The position numbers were made by a program, and so were the translations under genes. From contig NZ_CAXUQH020000001.1 in assembly GCF_964253085.1 (NCBI RefSeq), positions 4,154,001 through 4,218,000 of the forward strand: a stretch of DNA of 64,000 nt, in the 5' to 3' direction. The notes beneath the pieces are model-generated. The model ran no database searches. It was given only the letters and a program-made list of their open reading frames with translations, and was not told the DNA's origin. Numbering within the stretch: position 1 is the stretch's first letter; each line of letters starts with the position of its first letter. This stretch comes from Paenibacillus_E sp964253085. GTDB lineage: Bacteria > Bacillota > Bacilli > Paenibacillales > NBRC-103111. Positions 57,319 to 64,000 of this stretch are shown here, piece after piece.

Positions 57319-60051
57319 TCAGTTGATGGAATTTACAGTTACGCCGGCAAGGGAGTAGATAAACACTGGCGCTCCAGTTAGAGGCACGCTTACAACTCCT
57401 GATACGGCAGGCATATACTTGTAGCTCCCATCAATGCCAACAATCGCTACACCTGGATCAGATGTCGCAATTAAGGCCGTTCGGGAAGTGCTGCTTGTCG
57501 TTTTCCAGCTCGCATCCCATATCGATGTGATGTACTTGTTCTTATTTTCGTCCCAGAATTGATACCCATAATAAGGATTGGCCACATTCGATACAACCCC
57601 CAAATATGTCGAGTCCTTAAGAACCCTAATCAACGTGTAGTAACCGTAATAGCTCTCTTTGGGTTTACCGTTCCAGTCGATCAGTCCTAGGTTATGCTCC
57701 AAATTGTTGGTCTCTGTACCGTCATCGGCAAAATCATACCAGTGCATCGTCCGGATTCCGTTTGCGATTGCGTGCATGTAAGCTCTAGCTAAGTAATTTC
57801 TTTGGGTGGATCTATCCACCGTTTTCAGGTAGCTTCCGCCTGTATAAGTACTCCAGCCTAGCTCGGTAACTACGATTGGCTTTTCTCCATCACCATGGCT
57901 GGCCATGACGGTTTTCAATTCCTGAAATGATTGGAGCAGCTTTTCAGGTGCGCCTTGTTCCAGCCCTGGAACAGCAGGATACTCATATTTAACGTAAGGA
58001 TGGACATCCATGACGTCAAAATATGTTTTCACCAATGCGCCATTCTGTCCATCGGAATTATACAAGGCATCCAGCCAATTTAAGCCCTCATCCGCTTTTA
58101 ATCGATCAATGCCTCCGAGAGCTGGCTCAACAAGTAAGCTCTTGCTGCTGACAGCTTTCAAGCTGTCATGGTTTACCTTGAGCGCAGCAGCAGCTGCAGC
58201 CGGATCTCTTTTGGCGAGATCAGGTTCATTGTAAGTAGAGAACGTATAGGCGCCCCCATTATTATCGGACTGTACATTGCCTGGGCCATGATAAAAGTAA
58301 TGGAAATTTAGTCCGCTTTTGCCATACAACGTCTTCATTGCGCTGCTGTGATCCCACCATCTGTTCTTATTGATTCCTCCAAGTTCTCTTAGAAGACGCA
58401 ATTTCGTCATCAGGAACACATCTTCCGTCTCACCATGGTGCATATAGTTCCCTCCACCGTATGGGGCATCGTTGATGGCAAATATATCGCCGACCTTCTC
58501 CCCTCCAAGAACAGATGGCGTGGTAATTGTCAACGTCTCAACATCTTTCCTCTCTCCACCGGTTGAATGGAAGGGAGTTACGGCTACATAATAGATGGTT
58601 TCCGGCTTTAGAGCGAAATAGGATAAGTATTTACCGATCTGTTCAAGCGACTTGGCCTCAGCCGTGAACTTTGGCGTCAACCCTGCCGTACTCGCAAAAG
58701 GAGTGGTCTCAAGATATACGCCATATTTGGTCACATTGTTGACGACGCTGTTATAGTTGGACCAGTCCAGATATAGCGTGCTGTAATTTTTGAGTTCCGC
58801 AGTAAACTCAACTTGATCAGGCGTCGTCTTTTTAGGGAGCGTAGAGTCGTACAGTTTCCAGCCCCAAATTGCCACTTCTCCAACCGTTAGGATCTCCGAA
58901 TTATTCGCATTATGCATAATAATTTTGACGTATTTCGCATGTTTGCCTGGAACGCCGTAGCCCGGTGTATTCACGATCACATTCGCTGTCCGGCTGCTCG
59001 TATTAGGCGTATAACCGAGTGACGTATAATTCACGCCGTCCGTACTAACGAGAACCTCATACCCGTCCATGAATTTATTGCCGCCAGATGCCAATGTCCA
59101 TACATCAATTTTCCCGATTTGATACACATCGTTCAAGTTGAAAACAACAGCACCAAACTTCCCTTTCGAACCCCAGATCGAGTTGGTCGTAGAAGCAGCG
59201 TCGGATTCTTTGCTGGAACCGTCGATTAAGTCTGGTGCTCCTCCAACCGTGTCATTCTTGGAGCCATCGTTATCGTATTTGATTAAATCCCCATCTGTAA
59301 CGAACGGTTGATCGGTCAACCACTCATAGGATGCGTTGGTCGCAATTTTGGGAAGGGACGTATTATACAAATAGTTGGAAGACCTTAAATAGTTATTGCT
59401 CAAGATGGCCATCGGCTCCGTAGCATCGCCGTAAACAGCGGTTTCCCCCAACCTCACGACTTCCTTGGCTAGATCCTTATGCATAATGACTTTGATATAT
59501 TGGGCATAAACGGCAGGCTTGACGGCAAGCGTAACGGGGGCATAACCTGAGCCTAGCGCATTCGCATTGTCTGCAGCTCCCACCCGGTTGTAGGTCACTC
59601 CGTCGAAGCTGGCATACACCTCGATATTCCTCATTTGGCTGTTATTATCCGTATCGGCCCATACCTTCACCGTTGATACTTTATAGACGGATTTCAAGTC
59701 GTAAATAAGCGTTCCGTACACGGCTGAGCCTTCCGCGCTCCCCGTTGTACTGCTTGAATTGTCGTCAGGACCGTTATTCCCATCGGTCATATCCGGTGCA
59801 CTGGTGTCATCTGAAGCGATCAGTGCTGGATCCGTCGCATGTATCCCTTCTGTCAACCAGGTATAGGTTGCTCCCGTAGCAATAGCTGCTGTACCCTCAG
59901 GAAAGAGTGCTCCTCCGATCACATTTCCGCTGAGTAGCTTCTCACCTGTTGCTGCTTTAACAGTATGATTTTCCAATGGGATAAGAACGAAAAGCAAGCC
60001 GAGTAGAATGACAAATGCAACAAGAGAACCGCTATTTTTCATAAATCTCAT
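57319..60051 (-). CDS. Secreted clan GH-A glycoside hydrolase with two discoidin domains
   Basis: 910 aa. A signal peptide (about 1-34) is followed by two F5/8-type discoidin domains (about 40-210 and 215-400), a fibronectin III-like domain (about 410-510) and a TIM-barrel hydrolase (about 515-830). The likely acid/base is Glu609 in STYNEPD and the nucleophile Glu730 in VTELGWST. A small beta domain ends the protein. The barrel resembles GH39/GH5-type enzymes; the substrate is unknown. Its ATG overlaps the stop of the upstream paralogue (ATGA), so translation is coupled. Confidence 0.82.
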   Translation of the reverse strand: MRFMKNSGSLVAFVILLGLLFVLIPLENHTVKAATGEKLLSGNVIGGALFPEGTAAIATGATYTWLTEGIHATDPALIASDDTSAPDMTDGNNGPDDNSSSTTGSAEGSAVYGTLIYDLKSVYKVSTVKVWADTDNNSQMRNIEVYASFDGVTYNRVGAADNANALGSGYAPVTLAVKPAVYAQYIKVIMHKDLAKEVVRLGETAVYGDATEPMAILSNNYLRSSNYLYNTSLPKIATNASYEWLTDQPFVTDGDLIKYDNDGSKNDTVGGAPDLIDGSSKESDAASTTNSIWGSKGKFGAVVFNLNDVYQIGKIDVWTLASGGNKFMDGYEVLVSTDGVNYTSLGYTPNTSSRTANVIVNTPGYGVPGKHAKYVKIIMHNANNSEILTVGEVAIWGWKLYDSTLPKKTTPDQVEFTAELKNYSTLYLDWSNYNSVVNNVTKYGVYLETTPFASTAGLTPKFTAEAKSLEQIGKYLSYFALKPETIYYVAVTPFHSTGGERKDVETLTITTPSVLGGEKVGDIFAINDAPYGGGNYMHHGETEDVFLMTKLRLLRELGGINKNRWWDHSSAMKTLYGKSGLNFHYFYHGPGNVQSDNNGGAYTFSTYNEPDLAKRDPAAAAAALKVNHDSLKAVSSKSLLVEPALGGIDRLKADEGLNWLDALYNSDGQNGALVKTYFDVMDVHPYVKYEYPAVPGLEQGAPEKLLQSFQELKTVMASHGDGEKPIVVTELGWSTYTGGSYLKTVDRSTQRNYLARAYMHAIANGIRTMHWYDFADDGTETNNLEHNLGLIDWNGKPKESYYGYYTLIRVLKDSTYLGVVSNVANPYYGYQFWDENKNKYITSIWDASWKTTSSTSRTALIATSDPGVAIVGIDGSYKYMPAVSGVVSVPLTGAPVFIYSLAGVTVNSIN

Positions 60052-63000
60052 GGCAAAGCTCCTCTCTGGAATGTGTTGTACAGAATCGGAGTAGCTTCGT
60101 CAGAAGCAGCTTCAGAAGGCATGTCATCACCTTTTGAACGTGCCTTGACGGTTACTATACTGCTCGCCGTATAACTGCCATCATCTGTTGTAACGGTAAT
60201 CGTCGCCGTACCTGCTGACACGCCAGTAATGGTTGCATGCTGCTTGTTGACCTCTTGAGCAACACTTACAACCTCCGGGTTGCTCGATGTGAAGCGGACC
60301 TTCCTGTTGCTTGAATTGCTTGGTTGGACTTTTGCATTCAAGGAAATCGCTTGACCCTCTTTTAAATTTACGGTCGACCGGTTCATTGTAACTCCCGTTA
60401 CTCGCACTTTCCCGTCTGTTACAGGCGCCTTGATTGTCACGGTACTGTTCGCCATATAGCTCCCATCGTCTGTCGTCACGGTAATCGTTGCCGTTCCCGC
60501 TGACATACCAGTTACGATTGCTTGCAGACCATAGACCTCTTGGACTACGCTTGCCACAGCTGGATCACTCGATGTAAAGCGCACCTGTTTGTTGGTTGAG
60601 TTACCAGGAAGAAGCGTCGCATTCAGGACGGTCGTTTCTCCCAGATTCAATGATGCCGTCATTGGATCCATTGTAACCCCTGTCACCCGAACTTCTGGCG
60701 CAGCGATTTCGGTGAAAATCAAATCTTCAAACAATTGCGTATTTTTGCTGGAACCAATCCCGCTCATGTATTCAAGCCAACCACGTCTAGTAGTTCCGTC
60801 ATTCTCATTAATCAACATGGAAAACCCGAAAATGTCTTTGTCCTGTGGCGATTGGCCTTCAGACAGCAGTTCTGACCACGGGATTGCAAGCTCATAAGTG
60901 GTCGTGTTGCCGCTGCGAGTAACCACGCCTTGCACAGTCGTCATCTCCCCTGTCGGATTGCCGTTAGCTGACAACCATCTCCATACCATCGGACCTTGTT
61001 CTCCTAGCGCGATACCGAACTCGTTGTTTTCCGCGCTGCCAATGCCGTTTATTCTTCCTGTATCAATGGAAAACTGTATGCTATCCCCCTGCCACATGTC
61101 GCCGCCAGTTCCTTTTTGAACATGGATATTATCTTGAACTTCCATACCGAAGTAAAGATGATTACGGTCCCACTTCAGATAGCCCTTACCACTCAAATCC
61201 AGCTCACCGCCCCAATTGGCGATGTTCTTATTCTGATCCGCTCGGTTGATGACGATAGGCATGCCATTATGCCAGCTTGCCTCTATCAACTTGCCATCCA
61301 TGATCGGCGCAGTCTGGTCGTTCACAGCTGCAACAAAGTTAAATGGTCTCTCCACGAGCTTCGTAAATCCGCTATCCAGCTCTACCGTGAGCTTTAACTT
61401 GGCTCTCGCTAGCTCTGGAAGCACAGTGATCGGAATCGTTATTTTCTTGATTTCCCCGGGCAAGAGCCCATTGAAAGCAATCGGTCCGTTTTGTCCTAAG
61501 ACCAAATAGACAGCCTCGGTAACACTTATCGTACCGTTAAGCTCTTTGTCCTGAGTCGCATTCTCCACATAAATTGCCGCATTCCATCGGTCCCATTGCC
61601 CAGGTATAGCAATCTCAGGCACCATACGGACTTTGATTGTTTCCAGCACATTGGCTTTTAATTTCACAGACGAGATCAGCGAATTGCCCGAGATCACTTG
61701 GAGTGTAAGCTCCTGGACCTTCTCTTCCGCGTTAAGCGGAACGGGAATAGCAATTGGAATGGCAGTTGTTCCCGCTGTAAAGTTCATGTCGCCTTCCAGC
61801 TTCCAATCAGCAGATGGACCGATTAGCTCCAACCTTCCATCCAACGCCACACCCATACCAAATCTGTTGATCGCGGTATGAATAACCTCTCCGCGTCTAA
61901 TATCGACGGAAGGAGTCTTTAATACAAAGGAATCATCAATGGACGAAATTTCTAGGCCACTGCTAGAGTAAATAAAGACAGGAGCACCATTAATCGTTAA
62001 GCTTGCGCTGCCATCGCTGACCGGCAGATAGGTATAGCTTCCGTCAATACCCACAACGGTAACCCAGGCGTCCTTCGTTTTGAAGGTCGCTGTTTTGGTA
62101 GACTCATCCGCCGTCCAGAGCGATGTGATGTACTGATTCTTACCTTCATGCCAATATTCATAACCATAGTAGGGATGTTCAACGTTGCGCTTAACTCCTA
62201 CATATTTGGCGTCTTTCAGTACCTTAGACATCGTATAGTAAGCATAATAACTTGGTTTCGGAATGCCGTTCCAGTCGATGAGTCCCAGATTATGTTCTAG
62301 ATTAGTTGCATCGAGTCCGTCATCCTGAAAATCGTACCAATGCATTCTCTTTATCCCACCAGCAATCGCATGCATATAAGCTCTAGCCAAATAGTTGCGC
62401 TGTGTGATTAGGTTCACTGGACGAAGATAACTGCTTCCGGTATAAGTACTCCATCCTAGCTCCGTGAAGATAATCGGCTTCTCTTGATCGCCATATTTGG
62501 CTTTCAGTGCTTGGATGTCTTCAATTTTCTTAATCAGCATTTCCGGCGCACCTGGAATGAGTCCAGGTAAGCTGCCTTCATGGTTTTTTACATAGGGGTG
62601 AACATCAAGTACGTCAAAATAGGTTTTCACTAAAGCCCCATTAAGCCCGTCTGATTTGTATAAGTTCTCAAGCCAAGTCATACTTGACGGCTCAGTTCCG
62701 CCAAGAGCAGGCTCGACCAGTAAATTTCGACGATCCACTGCCTTCAGGTTCTCGTGGTTTTGTTTAAACTGCAAGGCCAGTGCAGAAGGATTAGTGCCCT
62801 TTAAGTCAGGTTCATTCACCGTGGAGAAGGACCAAGTTCCTTGTTTGTTTTCCATCGGTACATCTTGAGGACCATGGTAGAACGTATGGAACCCAACCCC
62901 GTATTTATTGGAGAACGCTTTGACCCAAGAATCATGGACCCACCAACGGTTGAAGTTAATCCCTTCGATGCTTCTCGTCAGAATAAGCTTGCGGATGATG

Positions 63001-64000
63001 TTCTCATCTTCTTTACTCCCGTGCTGAACATAGTTACCCCCGCCATAAGGCGTATCGTTAATAGCGAAGATGTCCCCGACCTTCTCCCCGCCAAGTACGC
63101 TCGGTGTGGTAATTGTGACCGTTTTGACATCCTTGCGTTCGCCCGTAGCAGTGCTCGTCGGAGTTATCGCAATGTAATAAGTCGTCTCTGGCTCCAAAGA
63201 AGATATAAGCAGAAATTTCCCCTTCTGTTCGACAGATCCGTTATCGGCTGTCACATGAGCAGAAAGCTGGTTTGTTGTTGTAAAGTCGCTCTTCCGAATG
63301 TAGATGCTGTATTTGTTGACCTTGTTAACTACGGCATTATACGCAGACCAATCCAGATACAACGTGTTGTAATTTTTCACATAGGTCGTGAATTCGACCT
63401 GATCCGGGGTGTCTTTCTTGGCAAGCGTCGCATCATACAGCTTCCAGCCCCAGATTGCGATCTCCCCCGCAATTAGTCGGTCAGAGTCGTTAGCATTGTG
63501 CATCACGATTCTTACATATTTCGCATGCTTGCCGGGGATGCCGTAGGAAGGGGTATTGACCATGCCACTTTCATATCGGCTGTTAGGATTGGCGGTGTAT
63601 CCGCTGGAGAAATAGTTAACATTATCGACGCTTAACAGTACCTCATAGCCGTCCATGAAGTTACCGCTGTCCGCTTTGGACCACACATCAATATTCCCGA
63701 TCTGATACATATCATTTAATGTAAAAGTTACCGTTCCGTATTGCCCTAGGGAGCCTGCTGCCATACTGGCTACCGTATCTGCCGTTTCCTCTGTGCTCGA
63801 ACCGTCGATTAGATCAGGCAAACCGCTGACGCTGCCATCATTCTTCGCTCCGACTTCATTGTCACTCGTCATTAAACCAGCTTGTGTCACAAAAGGCTGT
63901 TCCGTGCTCCATTTATATGTTGCCTTTGTATCCAGCTTTGGAAGCCCTATGGCATAGTGACCTCCAACTTTTAATTGGTTATTGCTTAAAATCGCCGGCG
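60048..64000 (-). CDS. Secreted clan GH-A hydrolase paralogue with CBM9-like and Big_2 domains, partial
   Basis: At least 1316 codons are visible; the frame runs off the right edge and the start is not in the window. In order: end of one discoidin domain, a second discoidin domain, a fibronectin III-like domain, and a GH-A barrel with STVNEPD (acid/base) and FTELGWST (nucleophile). This part is clearly a paralogue of the 57319 gene. It then carries a C-terminal extension: an Ig-like region, a CBM9-like module (LKWDRNHLYFGMEVQDN, GDSIQFSIDTG) and two Big_2 repeats (GVTMDPMTASLNLGET, GVTMNRSTVNLKEGQ). The extension probably adds polysaccharide or cell-wall binding. Confidence 0.82.
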   Translation of the reverse strand, partial: PAILSNNQLKVGGHYAIGLPKLDTKATYKWSTEQPFVTQAGLMTSDNEVGAKNDGSVSGLPDLIDGSSTEETADTVASMAAGSLGQYGTVTFTLNDMYQIGNIDVWSKADSGNFMDGYEVLLSVDNVNYFSSGYTANPNSRYESGMVNTPSYGIPGKHAKYVRIVMHNANDSDRLIAGEIAIWGWKLYDATLAKKDTPDQVEFTTYVKNYNTLYLDWSAYNAVVNKVNKYSIYIRKSDFTTTNQLSAHVTADNGSVEQKGKFLLISSLEPETTYYIAITPTSTATGERKDVKTVTITTPSVLGGEKVGDIFAINDTPYGGGNYVQHGSKEDENIIRKLILTRSIEGINFNRWWVHDSWVKAFSNKYGVGFHTFYHGPQDVPMENKQGTWSFSTVNEPDLKGTNPSALALQFKQNHENLKAVDRRNLLVEPALGGTEPSSMTWLENLYKSDGLNGALVKTYFDVLDVHPYVKNHEGSLPGLIPGAPEMLIKKIEDIQALKAKYGDQEKPIIFTELGWSTYTGSSYLRPVNLITQRNYLARAYMHAIAGGIKRMHWYDFQDDGLDATNLEHNLGLIDWNGIPKPSYYAYYTMSKVLKDAKYVGVKRNVEHPYYGYEYWHEGKNQYITSLWTADESTKTATFKTKDAWVTVVGIDGSYTYLPVSDGSASLTINGAPVFIYSSSGLEISSIDDSFVLKTPSVDIRRGEVIHTAINRFGMGVALDGRLELIGPSADWKLEGDMNFTAGTTAIPIAIPVPLNAEEKVQELTLQVISGNSLISSVKLKANVLETIKVRMVPEIAIPGQWDRWNAAIYVENATQDKELNGTISVTEAVYLVLGQNGPIAFNGLLPGEIKKITIPITVLPELARAKLKLTVELDSGFTKLVERPFNFVAAVNDQTAPIMDGKLIEASWHNGMPIVINRADQNKNIANWGGELDLSGKGYLKWDRNHLYFGMEVQDNIHVQKGTGGDMWQGDSIQFSIDTGRINGIGSAENNEFGIALGEQGPMVWRWLSANGNPTGEMTTVQGVVTRSGNTTTYELAIPWSELLSEGQSPQDKDIFGFSMLINENDGTTRRGWLEYMSGIGSSKNTQLFEDLIFTEIAAPEVRVTGVTMDPMTASLNLGETTVLNATLLPGNSTNKQVRFTSSDPAVASVVQEVYGLQAIVTGMSAGTATITVTTDDGSYMANSTVTIKAPVTDGKVRVTGVTMNRSTVNLKEGQAISLNAKVQPSNSSNRKVRFTSSNPEVVSVAQEVNKQHATITGVSAGTATITVTTDDGSYTASSIVTVKARSKGDDMPSEAASDEATPILYNTFQRGALP

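Noticed and set aside
1..64000. CRISPR arrays, tRNA, rRNA or prophage
   Set aside because: No spaced direct repeats of CRISPR size, no cloverleaf or rRNA sequence recognised, and no structural phage genes; the 7-bp repeat at 51337 is a simple tandem repeat.

Overview
The window looks like the chromosome of a Paenibacillus-like, spore-forming Firmicute. The evidence is strong AGGAGG-type ribosome binding sites with frequent TTG/GTG starts, an H-type small acid-soluble spore protein, a collagen-like spore-surface protein, a DUF3231 spore-coat-type remnant, large secreted multidomain glycosidases, LplB/LplC-type sugar ABC transporters and membrane-anchored AraC sensors. No rRNA, tRNA, CRISPR array, prophage or complete insertion sequence was found.

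Layout. (1) 1-12276, all on the minus strand: a carbohydrate-utilisation locus. It holds an AraC-type membrane sensor, a sugar ABC transporter (lipoprotein plus two permeases), a GH130-type mannoside phosphorylase/hydrolase, a 1312-aa secreted clan GH-A (agarase/GH50-like) hydrolase preceded by an 18-codon leader ORF and two CcpA-type cre sites, and a secreted lectin-like protein cut by the window edge. (2) 12600-35000: an accessory and partly decaying region with a TetR/MFS efflux pair, a TetR-methionine aminopeptidase pair, an ABC-class ATPase, an orphan MraY, a three-PAS GGDEF-EAL protein, small membrane proteins, lipoproteins and spore proteins. Between them lie gene remnants (LysR, SDR, AraC, RsgA-like, IS110) and a family of dispersed hairpin repeats. 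(3) 35400-43000: a MarR-controlled amidohydrolase, a second L25/Ctc protein, and a two-way locus made of XRE regulator plus DUF1861 beta-propeller on one strand and GT4 glycosyltransferase, an unrecognised protein and GDP-mannose pyrophosphorylase on the other. (4) 43016-49577: a six-gene purine-nucleoside uptake and salvage operon. (5) 49821-53840: an MpsC-type protein, a GOLPH3-like protein with a MerR-type regulator, and an arsenic operon built around an aquaglyceroporin. (6) 53974-64000: a nonsense-disrupted molybdopterin hydroxylase remnant, then a second glycan locus with an AraC sensor and two tandem secreted clan GH-A hydrolases, the second running off the window.

How genes work together. 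The two glycan loci share one plan: a membrane AraC sensor, large modular secreted hydrolases with binding domains, and, in the first, import and intracellular phosphorolysis. The GT4/ManC/DUF1861 locus may make and recycle a mannoside, because GDP-mannose synthesis sits beside a GH130-like propeller. This is the best candidate for an undescribed system here. In the nucleoside operon, import is followed by hydrolysis to base plus ribose, and adenine is then deaminated. In the ars operon, arsenate is reduced and arsenite can leave through a channel, while ArsI handles organoarsenicals. Promoter-operator architectures are unusually readable at the arsR, marR, tetR and GT4 loci.
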